Positions 1-9,147 of a stretch of 34,767 nt of DNA are shown here, in pieces. The notes under the pieces are model-generated. The model searched no databases, was not told the DNA's origin, and worked only from the letters and a program-made list of their open reading frames with translations. Positions within the stretch are counted from its first letter, which is position 1. Every line of letters starts with the position of its first letter. The DNA comes from Bacteroidota bacterium (lineage in GTDB: Bacteria; Bacteroidota; Bacteroidia; Bacteroidales; JABHKC01). The DNA lies in contig JABHKC010000122.1 in NCBI GenBank assembly GCA_018692315.1, positions 1-34,767 on the forward strand, read 5' to 3'. Both the position numbers and the translations under genes were made by a program.

Positions 1-251
1 AGATAGTAACTTATTGGAAAAAAATATACATGAACTCCATTTTTATTTAAAAAATTAATGTTTTTTATCAAAGCTTGCATTTATCTGTATTACAGAATAT
101 TAACATCATTTTGCTTGTTTTTGTGAATTATGCAGGCTAATTCTTTAATCTTTCTTACAAATTTATGTGATAGCTTAAAATTTCCATTTTTAGATGTAAC
201 AGAAAAAATTCTAATTTTTAAAAGACATTAATAATTTAATCAGAAAACTTA

Positions 252-259
252 TATTTTTG
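252..259 (+). promoter_or_regulatory. Candidate -7 box (TATTTTTG) before the activase gene
   Basis: TATTTTTG fits the Bacteroidota -7 consensus TAnnTTTG. It lies 34 bases before the TTG start at 294, which gives a leader of roughly 28 bases. No good -33 TTTG is visible. The assignment rests on motif and position only. Confidence 0.4.
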
Positions 260-293
260 TAAAGAAAAATTATAGACCTTTTTAATAAATATT

Positions 294-3200
294 TTGAATA
301 CACATTATAAAATTGGTTTGGATATTGGGTCAACTACTGCAAAAATTGCAGTAGTTGATTCTTCGCAAAAGCTGATATTTTCGGAATACAGGCGACATAA
401 CACACAGATATATTACACTTTACACAATCTATTGGAGTCTGCAAAATCCGCCTTGGGCGACTGCGAAGTTCAACCAATATTGACTGGCTCTGCTGGTCTC
501 GGAATTTCTGAAAGAGTAGAAATTCCTTTTGTTCAAGAACTGGTTTCTACTACCGAAATCATTCGAAATAAATTTCCATCAGTAAAGACACTTATCGACA
601 TTGGAGGAGAAGACTCCAAAATGATTTTCTACAACGGAAAAAAAACACCCGATATAAGAATGAATGGAAGTTGTGCTGGTGGAACTGGTGCGTTTATTGA
701 TCAAATGGCTGCATTGTTGAATATCTCGCTTAAAGAACTCAATTCTCTTGCGAATAAGTCTTCCGCACTATATCCGATTGCCTCTCGCTGCGGAGTTTTT
801 GCTAAGACCGATGTTCAAAATTTAGTGAGCCGAAAAATACCGATTCAAGATATTGCAGCCTCAATATTTCATGCAATTGCAATTCAGACCATCAACACAC
901 TTGCACGTGGATTTGATATAAAATCTAAAGTAATATTATCTGGCGGACCTTTTACTTTTATGCCAGAATTGCAAAACGCATTTATTAATGCTCTTAAAAT
1001 CTCAAAATCTGACGTAATTCATACTAATAACACTGAGCTTTTCCCTGCTATAGGAGCTTGCTATTGCAAGGAAGAAAATCCTCCACAACTTAAAATTTCC
1101 AACTTTCAGAAAATCCTAAGTCAGGCTTCAAAAAATGGTATTACCTGCGATCGTTTGTCCCCTCTTTTCGAAAATAAGGAAATATTCAATCAGTGGAAAA
1201 ACAATAATATTAGCTTTGAAATTCCGAAGCAGAGCATTAAAAACTACATCGGCAAAGAATGTTTTATAGGAATAGATTCCGGTTCTACTACTACAAAAAT
1301 TGCAGTTATCGGCAAGAATAATGAGTTGTTATTTCAATATTATAAAAACAATGATGGCAAACCAATTGAAGCAGTAAAAAACGGTTTACTACAATTCAAA
1401 AAAGTATTAGAAAAAAAGAAAAAAGAAATTTTAATAGCTAAAACTGCTGTTACAGGTTACGGCGAAGATTTAATAAAAGCCTCTTTTTCAATTGATTTAA
1501 GTTTGGTCGAAACAATTGCACATTACAATGCTGCAAAGTTTTTTAACAAAAATGTTAGCTTCATACTCGATATCGGTGGACAAGACATGAAAGCTATTTT
1601 TGTAGAAAATAACCTCATAAATAGAATTGAGCTTAACGAATCTTGCTCATCAGGATGTGGTTCGTTCATCGAAACTTTCGGAAAATCTTTGGGCTACTCT
1701 GTTGAAGAATTTTCGCAAATTGCCTGTTCATCGAAAGCACCATGCGATTTAGGCACCAGATGCACCGTTTTTATGAACTCGAAAGTTAAACAAGCTTTGC
1801 GAGAAAATGCCTCAACTAACGATATTGCTGCAGGCCTGTCCATTTCAGTAATAAAAAATGCACTGCATAAAGTGCTTAAAATTAAAGACATTGCAGAACT
1901 CGGCGATAATATTGTAGTTCAAGGCGGAACATTTCGTAATCCATCGGTTCAGAAATCTTTAGAAACTTTAGTAGGGAAAAAGGTAATTTGTTCCGATTTG
2001 CCTGGATTGATGGGAGCTTTCGGGGCTTCACTTTTTGCAAAAAACAATTATTACAAGAAATCAAATAATGGTAGTTTTTCAAGCTTTAAGCTTACTGACA
2101 TGGAAAATTTTGGATTCAACAAAACTCAACAACTTAGATGTAAAGCTTGTGAAAATCAATGTATTGTAACAAAGTTTTATTCCAGCAGTAAAAACATTTA
2201 CTACTCTGGCAATAAATGCGAAAACATATTTTCAAACAAAGGGCAAAAAAATCAAAAAGGCATAAATTTATTTGATTATAAAAATGAATTATTGTTTCAA
2301 CCTGCTGTAAAAAATGAAAATTCAGAAGGAATAAAAATAGGAATACCGAGAGCCTTAAATATATACGAAAATTTTCCTTTTTGGAATTCTCTTTTAAGTA
2401 ATTGTGGGATAGATCTTGTTTTGTCCGAAGTATCAACAAATTCGATTTACGAAAAAGGACTTGGAACAATAATGTCCGATAGCATTTGCTTTCCTGCAAA
2501 ACTTGTTCATGGTCATATTTTTGAACTTATAGAAAAAAAAGTTGACAGGATTTTTTATCCAATGGTTTTTTATGAAAAAAATGAATTTGAAGAGTCCAAT
2601 AATCATTTCAATTGCCCGATTGTAAGTAGTTATGCAGATGTAATTAAAAGCTCTATAAATACTCTCCAGAACCATTCTGTTGAATTTGATGCACTTGAAA
2701 TAAATTTCAATAACGAAAAACTTCTGAAGTCGGCATGTTTTAAATATTTGAGTAAACTGAATATTAAACGTTCTGTTTATAAAAAAGCCTTAGATATAGC
2801 CATTGAAGCACAACAAAAATTCAAGCAAAAAATAAAATCGAAGGCGATAGAGATAATTGAAAAGTCGAAAAAAAACAATCAATTGTTAATTGTTTTGGCT
2901 GGAAGACCTTATCATTCCGATTCGCTTATCAATCATAAAATTCCTGAAATACTTGTAAATCTTGGAGTTAATGTGGTTACAGAAGATTCTGTTCCGCTGA
3001 GCAAAAACAAAACCGTTGAAGATTTGCATATTATTTCTCAATGGAGTTATCCGAACCGAATTTATAATGCAGCACAATGGGTTGCAGAACAAGACGAAAA
3101 TGTTCAGTTTGTGCTTTTTAATTCTTTTGGCTGTGGGCCAGATGCTATAGTAATCGACGAATGCAACGAAATCTTAAAATCGGCAGGCAAAATTCATACT

Positions 3201-4556
3201 TTAATCAGAATTGATGAAATTACAAGCACCGGTTCAGTAAAATTACGTCTTCGTTCCTTAATTGAGTCCTTAAAAATCAGAGGGAAATCAAATTTTGCTC
3301 AAAACCAAAGAATTTCAACTCCCACTTTTGAAGAAAAAGATAAGAGAAGAACAATTATTGGCCCTCTTTTTTCGGATATGTATTCTCCTATTCTGCCAGC
3401 TTTGTTTAAATTGGCAGGATATCAATATGTGAATTTACAAAGCCCGGACAAAACGTCTGTTGAATATGGCCTAAAATATTCTAATAACGAAATTTGTTAT
3501 CCGGCAACCATAGTTGTTGGCGACATAATCAGAGCATTAAATTCAGGAAAATATAAGAGAGATGAACTTGCGGTAACACTTACTCAGACAGGAGGCCAGT
3601 GTAGGGCATCAACATATTTGTCGCTTATAAAAAAGGCAATGGTTACGGCCGGATTTGACGATATTCCGGTAATTTCTATTGGGCTAAACGGAAAAGTGAT
3701 TAATCAGCAATCTGGTTTCAATATCAACTGGAAATTGCTGGTACCTATCACTTTTGTTTCGATACTTTTTTGCGATGCTATTTCGATGATGTATTATTCT
3801 ATGGTTGTAAGAGAAATCGAAAAAGGAAGCTCAAAGAAGCTTAAGCTAAAATATTTAAATTTAATTAATAACTACATTGTTGAAAATGATATTAATGGTG
3901 TTTTTCAACTATTAAAAAGTGCAGTTGACGATTTTAATAATGTAGAAGTCGATGATAAGTTTTATCCAAAAATTGGAATAGTTGGCGAAATTTATGTAAA
4001 ATATAATTCCTTCGGCAATCAATTTATTATAGATTGGTTAATTGAACATGGTGTAGAAGTTATGGTTCCGCCGTTGAACGATTTTCTAACACAGGAATTT
4101 GTCAACGTCAAGGTAAATAAAAAGTTAGGATTGACAGAAGCAAAATTTGGCGATTTCTATATAAACTATTTTGAATTTAAGGCGAATAAATATTTTCGAA
4201 AAATTGATAAAATTTTTAGCAATTATAAGCTATACAGTCCATTTCATAAAATTAGAGAAATGTCGAAAAAAGCAGAAAAAATTCTGAGTCTCGCCAATCA
4301 GTTTGGTGAAGGATGGCTAATTCCTGCCGAAATAGCAACATTTTCTGAGCAAGGCATTAACAACATTGTTAGTGTTCAACCATTTGGATGCATTGCAAAT
4401 CAAGTGGTTTCTAAAGGAATAGAAAAGAAATTAAAAGATAACTACCCGAATTTGAATCTTCTTTTTCTCGATTTCGACGATGGAATTAGCAATGTCAATG
4501 TAATAAATCGTTTGCATTTTCTTGTTAAAAATGTTAAAACTGAAATGCAGGTTTAG
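294..4556 (+). CDS. Giant 2-hydroxyacyl-CoA dehydratase activase (two BadF/HgdC ATPase domains plus HgdB-like C-terminal part)
   Basis: This protein probably couples ATP hydrolysis to low-potential electron transfer towards a radical 2-hydroxyacyl-CoA dehydratase or a related reductase in the cytoplasm. Two ASKHA ATPase domains follow each other: residues about 5-265 (DIGSTTAK at 10-17, IDIGGED near 102, GSCAGGTGAF around C127) and about 323-590 (DSGSTTTK at 328-335, SCSSGCGSF with C451 and C455). A CxxCxxxC cluster follows (C616, C619, C623). The C-terminal half resembles the DUF2229/HgdB-like region, with conserved cysteines C732, C947, C1068, C1103 and C1366 that could bind iron-sulfur clusters. 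The start is TTG: an in-frame TAG lies at 273-275, no ATG occurs between it and 294, and the first ATPase motif begins at residue 10. Fused activases of about 1400 residues are known in anaerobes. No separate HgdA/HgdB genes are nearby, so the substrate is unknown. Confidence 0.9.
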   Translation: MNTHYKIGLDIGSTTAKIAVVDSSQKLIFSEYRRHNTQIYYTLHNLLESAKSALGDCEVQPILTGSAGLGISERVEIPFVQELVSTTEIIRNKFPSVKTLIDIGGEDSKMIFYNGKKTPDIRMNGSCAGGTGAFIDQMAALLNISLKELNSLANKSSALYPIASRCGVFAKTDVQNLVSRKIPIQDIAASIFHAIAIQTINTLARGFDIKSKVILSGGPFTFMPELQNAFINALKISKSDVIHTNNTELFPAIGACYCKEENPPQLKISNFQKILSQASKNGITCDRLSPLFENKEIFNQWKNNNISFEIPKQSIKNYIGKECFIGIDSGSTTTKIAVIGKNNELLFQYYKNNDGKPIEAVKNGLLQFKKVLEKKKKEILIAKTAVTGYGEDLIKASFSIDLSLVETIAHYNAAKFFNKNVSFILDIGGQDMKAIFVENNLINRIELNESCSSGCGSFIETFGKSLGYSVEEFSQIACSSKAPCDLGTRCTVFMNSKVKQALRENASTNDIAAGLSISVIKNALHKVLKIKDIAELGDNIVVQGGTFRNPSVQKSLETLVGKKVICSDLPGLMGAFGASLFAKNNYYKKSNNGSFSSFKLTDMENFGFNKTQQLRCKACENQCIVTKFYSSSKNIYYSGNKCENIFSNKGQKNQKGINLFDYKNELLFQPAVKNENSEGIKIGIPRALNIYENFPFWNSLLSNCGIDLVLSEVSTNSIYEKGLGTIMSDSICFPAKLVHGHIFELIEKKVDRIFYPMVFYEKNEFEESNNHFNCPIVSSYADVIKSSINTLQNHSVEFDALEINFNNEKLLKSACFKYLSKLNIKRSVYKKALDIAIEAQQKFKQKIKSKAIEIIEKSKKNNQLLIVLAGRPYHSDSLINHKIPEILVNLGVNVVTEDSVPLSKNKTVEDLHIISQWSYPNRIYNAAQWVAEQDENVQFVLFNSFGCGPDAIVIDECNEILKSAGKIHTLIRIDEITSTGSVKLRLRSLIESLKIRGKSNFAQNQRISTPTFEEKDKRRTIIGPLFSDMYSPILPALFKLAGYQYVNLQSPDKTSVEYGLKYSNNEICYPATIVVGDIIRALNSGKYKRDELAVTLTQTGGQCRASTYLSLIKKAMVTAGFDDIPVISIGLNGKVINQQSGFNINWKLLVPITFVSILFCDAISMMYYSMVVREIEKGSSKKLKLKYLNLINNYIVENDINGVFQLLKSAVDDFNNVEVDDKFYPKIGIVGEIYVKYNSFGNQFIIDWLIEHGVEVMVPPLNDFLTQEFVNVKVNKKLGLTEAKFGDFYINYFEFKANKYFRKIDKIFSNYKLYSPFHKIREMSKKAEKILSLANQFGEGWLIPAEIATFSEQGINNIVSVQPFGCIANQVVSKGIEKKLKDNYPNLNLLFLDFDDGISNVNVINRLHFLVKNVKTEMQV

Positions 4557-4709
4557 ATGAAAAAGTCTTTTGACAATTTTACTTACTTGCTGTTTTTTAA
4601 CATTTTAGATGACATTTATAAACTTTTTCTTTTTACCTGAAGGCATCACAATTCTAATTTTCGCAAGTATATCTTAAAATAAGAAATTTTTAAATTTAAA
4701 AAATCAATA

Positions 4710-4717
4710 TATCTTTA
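4710..4717 (+). promoter_or_regulatory. Weak candidate -7 box (TATCTTTA)
   Basis: TATCTTTA matches TAnnTTTG except for the last base and lies 29 bases before the ATG at 4746. It would let the 245-residue protein be transcribed separately from the activase. Weak support. Confidence 0.25.
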
Positions 4718-4745
4718 CAAAAATAAATAGAATACTAATAAGAAA

Positions 4746-5483
4746 ATGAATGCAAATATGGAAAATAGACAAGAAATTAACTCAAATGGCTACATAATTA
4801 AAGAAGAATGTTTAGCATCTTATGAAAAAGGCGAGTCTTTCAAAGAAATGGTTTTGGAAGTAAAACAGCCCTATCCAGGCTACTATCTTTCGGATGATTA
4901 TCCTGGTTCTAAAGAGTTTATTCCTTCGTATTTATTTTTCATTATTAAACCTTTCGAGTCGTTTACAGAATTTAATATCATTAGAATTACCCAGAAGATT
5001 AAAAAGACTTTTGAATATGATTTTGATGCCTGTCCTGGTCGGGTCTCACTTTTCAATCTCAACAACTCAGGTATAAGGATAAAAGCAAATGACTATTGCA
5101 AAATCCCCGAATTGATCGAATTATACAAAAAAAATGGTGTAGAGTTTATTAAAAACAAGAAAGTTGATTTGTATTCAAGTATGATAAAAATTAATAAGTT
5201 CTTTTCATTGGTTTACCTTAAAGATGGCGTTTTCAGAGCCAAAGACGATGCATCATTCAGATACATAAAATTGCCTCACGAAATAGAATGGGATTTATTT
5301 TATAAAGTAACAAAAAACATTAAGAATAATTACGATTTTAAGCAGTACGATTACGCTTTAGCAGCAATTCTAGGCAAAGAAGGATATATTGATCTTGTTA
5401 GGATATACTCAGAAGATTATTCGAAAATTGATTTATCTTCCTTAAAAAACAAATATTTTGAAGAAATTGACAAATTAGTTTAG
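4746..5483 (+). CDS. Hypothetical protein, 245 residues
   Basis: I do not recognise this family. The protein has no signal peptide and no clear membrane segment, so it is probably cytoplasmic. It is rich in Lys, Asp, Phe and Tyr. The sequence runs from a short polar N-terminus through a hydrophobic stretch (SYLFFIIKPF, about residue 59) and a CPGRVSLFN segment near residue 97 to a charged C-terminus ending EEIDKLV. A second ATG lies four codons after the first (at 4758) and could be the true start. The gene is 189 bases downstream of the activase on the same strand and converges with the FKBP gene. A link to the activase would rest on neighbourhood alone. The length, the plausible promoter and the absence of a competing reading frame make it a real gene. 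Confidence 0.75.
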   Translation: MNANMENRQEINSNGYIIKEECLASYEKGESFKEMVLEVKQPYPGYYLSDDYPGSKEFIPSYLFFIIKPFESFTEFNIIRITQKIKKTFEYDFDACPGRVSLFNLNNSGIRIKANDYCKIPELIELYKKNGVEFIKNKKVDLYSSMIKINKFFSLVYLKDGVFRAKDDASFRYIKLPHEIEWDLFYKVTKNIKNNYDFKQYDYALAAILGKEGYIDLVRIYSEDYSKIDLSSLKNKYFEEIDKLV

Positions 5484-5603
5484 GATGATTTTAGCCAACT
5501 ATAAATTATGAATTATCTCCTAATAGCTTTAGGGAGAACTCTGAACAATAAATATTTTTGTATGTATTAAATAGTGTCTCTAAGAAAACAGTTCAAAATC
5601 AAT

Positions 5604-6047
5604 TCACTGAAAATCAAGCAATTCTATTTCAAAAATAAGTACTGAATTAGCCGGTATGCTACCTATGGCTTGCGTTCCGTATCCCAATTCAGATGGAATG
5701 AAAAATGTTCCTTCCCCACCCTTTTCCAATAAGGGTATCCCTATTTGCCAACCTAAAATGAGGTTTTGGAGTGGGAAAATGGCAGAATTTCCGGAAGTTT
5801 CATCGAATACAGATCCATCTGTCAAATATCCTTTATAGTTTACTTCTACAGAAGAGGATATATTCGGGCTGCCACCTGTTCCTTCTTTTGTAATTATAAA
5901 ATATATTCCAGAATCGTGAGCTGTAGCATCAATTTCGTTTTCAGTAAGATAACTTTTGATTTTTTGCTCGTCAATTTCCGATTGAGTTTCTTTTTCGCAA
6001 GAAGAAAAAGCCAGAATAAATAGACCTAAATAAAATAGTTTTTTCAT
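5604..6047 (-). CDS. FKBP-type peptidyl-prolyl cis-trans isomerase, lipoprotein
   Basis: This is a single-domain FKBP isomerase that would speed proline isomerisation during folding of envelope proteins. The start is taken as the ATG at 6047, giving 147 residues. From there the protein begins with a lipoprotein signal (MKKLFYLGLFILAFSSC, acylated Cys at 17), whereas the longer open frame reaching to 6302 runs into the divergent peptidase gene and shows no signal sequence in its extension. The FKBP core is clear: VNYKGYLTDGSVFDET, GWQIGIPLLEKG, IPSELGYG and the closing LIFEIELLDF. The EKETQSEIDE stretch after the Cys is strongly acidic. The gene is divergent from the M16 peptidase, with 73 bases between the two starts, and has its own -7 box. 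Confidence 0.92.
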   Translation of the reverse strand: MKKLFYLGLFILAFSSCEKETQSEIDEQKIKSYLTENEIDATAHDSGIYFIITKEGTGGSPNISSSVEVNYKGYLTDGSVFDETSGNSAIFPLQNLILGWQIGIPLLEKGGEGTFFIPSELGYGTQAIGSIPANSVLIFEIELLDFQ

Positions 6048-6066
6048 AATTAAATCTTTTTGTTGG

Positions 6067-6074
6067 CAAATATA
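6067..6074 (-). promoter_or_regulatory. Candidate -7 box (TATATTTG) for the FKBP gene
   Basis: On the minus strand the sequence reads TATATTTG, a full match to TAnnTTTG, 20-27 bases before the ATG at 6047. A TTTG lies upstream at 6100-6097, slightly farther away than the usual spacing. This placement supports the short start chosen for the gene. Confidence 0.5.
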
Positions 6075-6088
6075 AATATTCGCTTTAG

Positions 6089-6096
6089 TAATTTTG
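6089..6096 (+). promoter_or_regulatory. Candidate -7 box (TAATTTTG) for the M16 peptidase
   Basis: TAATTTTG matches TAnnTTTG and sits 25-32 bases before the ATG at 6121. It includes the TTG at 6094 that would otherwise look like the first start of the frame, so that TTG is likely to lie upstream of the transcript. It is back to back with the FKBP promoter. Confidence 0.5.
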
Positions 6097-6120
6097 CAAA
6101 AAATATATAAGCATATAAAA

Positions 6121-7362
6121 ATGATAGATTTTAAAAAACATACACTTGACAATGGACTAAAAGTTATACTGCACAGAGACACATCAACACCCATGCTTGC
6201 TGTGAATGTTCTGTACGATGTAGGTGCAAGAGACGAAAAGCCAGAAAAAACCGGATTTGCACATTTGTTTGAACATTTGATGTTCGGAGGATCGAAAAAC
6301 ATTCCAAACTACGACAAACATGTACAAGATGCAGGAGGTGAAAACAATGCATTCACAAACAATAATTTCACGAATTATTATATAAATCTGCCCAAAACTA
6401 ATCTCGAAACGGCATTATGCTTAGAATCTGACAGAATGCTCGCTTTAGATTTTTCTGAAAAAAGTCTTGAAATTCAACGGAATGTAGTGATTGAAGAATT
6501 CAAACAAAGATATTTAAATCAACCATATGGCGACCTCTGGTTAATGTTACGACCTCTGGCATACAAAACTCATCCGTATCGCTGGGCAACTATTGGGAAA
6601 GAAATTTCGCATATTGAAAATGCAACTTTAGCAGATGTGAAAGAGTTTTTCTATAAATTTTATGCTCCGAATAATGCAATCTTATCGATTGTAGGAAATA
6701 TTGATTTCAATGACACAAAAAAGGCAGTTCAGAAATGGTTTGGAGGCATTCCAAAAAGAAATATCCCAGAAAGAAAAATTCCGAAAGAGCCAGCCCAAAC
6801 CTCGCTTCGTAAACTTGAAGTACAGCGAGATGTTCCTTTCGATGCAATTTACATGGCTTTTCATATGTGTAAGCGTACTGACGAAAAATATTATGCAAGC
6901 GATTTGTTGTCCGATATTTTATCGAACGGAAAATCGTCTCGTTTGTACCAAAAATTAGTGAAAGAACAAAAATTGTTTAGCGAAATAAACGCCTATATTA
7001 CTGGCGACTTAGATGAAGGTTTGTTTATTATCACAGGAAAACTTATTAAAGGTATCGAAATTGAGAAAGGAGAAACAGCAATTTGGGTGGAACTTAAAAA
7101 ACTAAAAACAGAAAGTATTTCTGATTATGAGTTTACTAAAGTGAAAAACAAAGTTGAATCTGCAATAATATTCTCAGAAATATCAATTTTAAATAGAGCC
7201 ATGAGTCTTGCATATTTCGAACTACTTGGCGATGCAGCGGCCGTAAATCTTGAGACAGAAAAATACTCGCAAGTTTCTAAATCTGACATTTCAAATATTG
7301 CAGAAGAAATATTAAATGAATTTAATTGCTCGAAAATTTATTATCGGGCTAAATTATTTTGA
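6121..7362 (+). CDS. M16 family zinc metallopeptidase (pitrilysin/MPP-like)
   Basis: This is a processing-type zinc peptidase, 413 residues from the ATG at 6121. The inverted zinc motif HxxEH is HLFEH at residues 48-52, and the third ligand is probably one of the glutamates in NVVIEE at about 125-126. The protein opens with the usual strand (KKHTLDNGLKVILHRD) and has the GGENNAFTNNNFTNYY segment after the active site, then a second inactive-like M16 domain from about residue 160 (HPYRWATIGKEISHI onwards). It is about the length of a single-chain M16B subunit. No signal peptide is seen, so location is uncertain. In many Bacteroidota such genes come as catalytic and non-catalytic pairs. Here there is only one, because the next gene is unrelated. 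The upstream TTG at 6094 is rejected as start because it lies in a promoter-like box. Confidence 0.93.
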   Translation: MIDFKKHTLDNGLKVILHRDTSTPMLAVNVLYDVGARDEKPEKTGFAHLFEHLMFGGSKNIPNYDKHVQDAGGENNAFTNNNFTNYYINLPKTNLETALCLESDRMLALDFSEKSLEIQRNVVIEEFKQRYLNQPYGDLWLMLRPLAYKTHPYRWATIGKEISHIENATLADVKEFFYKFYAPNNAILSIVGNIDFNDTKKAVQKWFGGIPKRNIPERKIPKEPAQTSLRKLEVQRDVPFDAIYMAFHMCKRTDEKYYASDLLSDILSNGKSSRLYQKLVKEQKLFSEINAYITGDLDEGLFIITGKLIKGIEIEKGETAIWVELKKLKTESISDYEFTKVKNKVESAIIFSEISILNRAMSLAYFELLGDAAAVNLETEKYSQVSKSDISNIAEEILNEFNCSKIYYRAKLF

Positions 7363-7393
7363 AATTAGTGCCTTAAATAAAAAAAAGAATTGC

Positions 7394-7401
7394 TAAATTT
7401 G
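7394..7401 (+). promoter_or_regulatory. Possible -7 box (TAAATTTG)
   Basis: TAAATTTG matches TAnnTTTG but lies more than 100 bases before the ATG at 7507, so a leader of about 100 bases would be needed. It is the only exact match in the gap after the M16 gene. Confidence 0.3.
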
Positions 7402-7506
7402 AACTTAATCTAGAAGATATTATCTAATATAATGTAATGAATTGAATTTCAGCATTTAAGACATAATATTAATTAAAATACAAAATAAAACTTCAAAAAT
7501 ATAGAA

Positions 7507-9054
7507 ATGAAAAAAACTGCAATTTTAATTACGGCACTATCTCTACTACTATCTAGCTGTGCAACAATACTAAACGGCAAATATCAAAAAATAGAAATGT
7601 ACACAGATTATGCAGATGAAGTCCTGATAAATGATGAAAAAGCAATAAAAAAAAATGGGAAATATTTATTTAAGCGTGATTTAAGACCAAAACAAATAAC
7701 AATAAAAACTAAAGATTACAAAGACGAAAATTTTGTGATAATGCAACACAAAAAATCTCCATTACACATTATTTCATGGATACCTTTTGGGATTACTCTT
7801 GTCGTTCCCTTATACGATAGAGGGAATAGGTCTTGGAATTACGATAAAGAAATAGAATACACTTTAAAGAGACACTCAATTAAGAATAAAAAATCAGATT
7901 CAAAAGAAATTAAAATAAATAAAATCAGTGTTGATCTTGAAAAGCAAAACATTAAATATCGAAATTTCAATACTTATAAAGGCTATATTCTAAAAAGAAA
8001 AAATAAAGTTGCGAAATCTAGTGATTCAGAAGAAGAAATAAAAATAGAAAATACTATTTTTTCTATTGTCTTAAACAATCTTTTAAAGGATAAAGGCTAT
8101 ATTGATACAACAAGAATGGTATTTAAAGACAGTTACCTGAACAACTTACTTGTCAATGCGAAAATTACTGAATATACAATTCACCATATTTACAGTCGAT
8201 TCATGAATCCCAGATTTGGAGGTATGGTTTATTTAGACTTATCAATAGATTGGGAAGTCTTGGATTATTATGAAAAACCTATTTATTCTATGACAACCAA
8301 TTCAAGGTCTGGAGAATTCGCAATTCTTGAATACTACTACAAAGATGATGTTGTACAAAATGCTATAAAAGATGTTATGGAGATTAGTTTAATTGAATTC
8401 ATGAACACTGAAAAAGTCAATTTTCTTATGCACGATAGGGAGGAAATTGTAGTAGAAGAATCTTTTGAAGAAATAAATATCCCAAAATCAGACTTGCACG
8501 TGTCTAACTTATCTCAAGCCATAAAATCATCCTTAACAGTAAAGTCTAAAAATGGTTTTGGAAGTGGTTTTATAATCAGTAGCGATGGATATATAATTAC
8601 CAACTATCACGTAGTTTCTGGTTCAACAGACCTGAAAGTTATTTTGAATGACAAGTCAGAACATGAAGTAGAAGTAATAAGGGTGAGTAAAATATATGAC
8701 TTAGCACTGTTAAAAATTGAACCAAATCAATTGATTCCATTCAAAATTAACAAATCTAAAGATATTGAAATAGCATTAGAAGTTTATGCTATTGGGACAC
8801 CAACCGCCGAAGATTTGTCACAAACTCTTTCAAGAGGAATAATTTCTGGAATTAGGGAACCTGAAAATGGTTCAAAGCTAATACAAACAGATGCAAGTAT
8901 TAATAGTGGCAATAGTGGCGGACCATTAGTTAATAAAGATGGATTGGTATTAGGAGTAGTCTCTTCTAAAATTAAAGGATTTAGTATCGAAGGTGTTGCT
9001 TTTGGAATTCCTGCTTATGAAATACTAGATAAACTAAACATAAATATTAAGTAA
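7507..9054 (+). CDS. Lipoprotein with C-terminal trypsin-like (DegP-type) serine protease domain
   Basis: The protein starts with a lipoprotein signal whose Cys is residue 18 (LLLSSC), followed by ATILNG as in many Bacteroidota lipoproteins of the CATIxxG type. Residues about 25-130 resemble a small beta-rich envelope domain with a membrane-like stretch (PLHIISWIPFGITLVVPLY). Residues about 150-310 form a mixed region I cannot name. Residues about 335-515 are a trypsin-like protease of the S1C/HtrA type: GSGFIISSDGYIITNYHV with His368, YDLALLKI with Asp398 and GNSGGPLV with Ser470. All three catalytic residues are present. There is no PDZ domain, unlike classic DegP/DegQ. It would act in the periplasm or at the outer membrane. 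The gene converges with ung. Confidence 0.88.
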   Translation: MKKTAILITALSLLLSSCATILNGKYQKIEMYTDYADEVLINDEKAIKKNGKYLFKRDLRPKQITIKTKDYKDENFVIMQHKKSPLHIISWIPFGITLVVPLYDRGNRSWNYDKEIEYTLKRHSIKNKKSDSKEIKINKISVDLEKQNIKYRNFNTYKGYILKRKNKVAKSSDSEEEIKIENTIFSIVLNNLLKDKGYIDTTRMVFKDSYLNNLLVNAKITEYTIHHIYSRFMNPRFGGMVYLDLSIDWEVLDYYEKPIYSMTTNSRSGEFAILEYYYKDDVVQNAIKDVMEISLIEFMNTEKVNFLMHDREEIVVEESFEEINIPKSDLHVSNLSQAIKSSLTVKSKNGFGSGFIISSDGYIITNYHVVSGSTDLKVILNDKSEHEVEVIRVSKIYDLALLKIEPNQLIPFKINKSKDIEIALEVYAIGTPTAEDLSQTLSRGIISGIREPENGSKLIQTDASINSGNSGGPLVNKDGLVLGVVSSKIKGFSIEGVAFGIPAYEILDKLNINIK

Positions 9055-9147
9055 TCTGTAGGTATAAATAGAACCATGAATAGTTTGCAAAACCGAGCGA
9101 GTTGATGTATAACTTATTCCACAATCGGAATTTCAGGCAATTGTAGC

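Noticed and set aside
5515-5537. CTCCTAA...TTAGGGAG as terminator between the converging genes
   Set aside because: The stem has a bulge and is short, with no T run, so it is not strong enough to list.
6094-6096. TTG as start of the M16 peptidase
   Set aside because: It lies within a TAnnTTTG box, and the ATG at 6121 starts directly before the conserved family sequence.
6048-6302. N-terminal extension of the FKBP frame
   Set aside because: It overlaps the divergent M16 gene and precedes a good lipoprotein signal peptide that starts at 6047.
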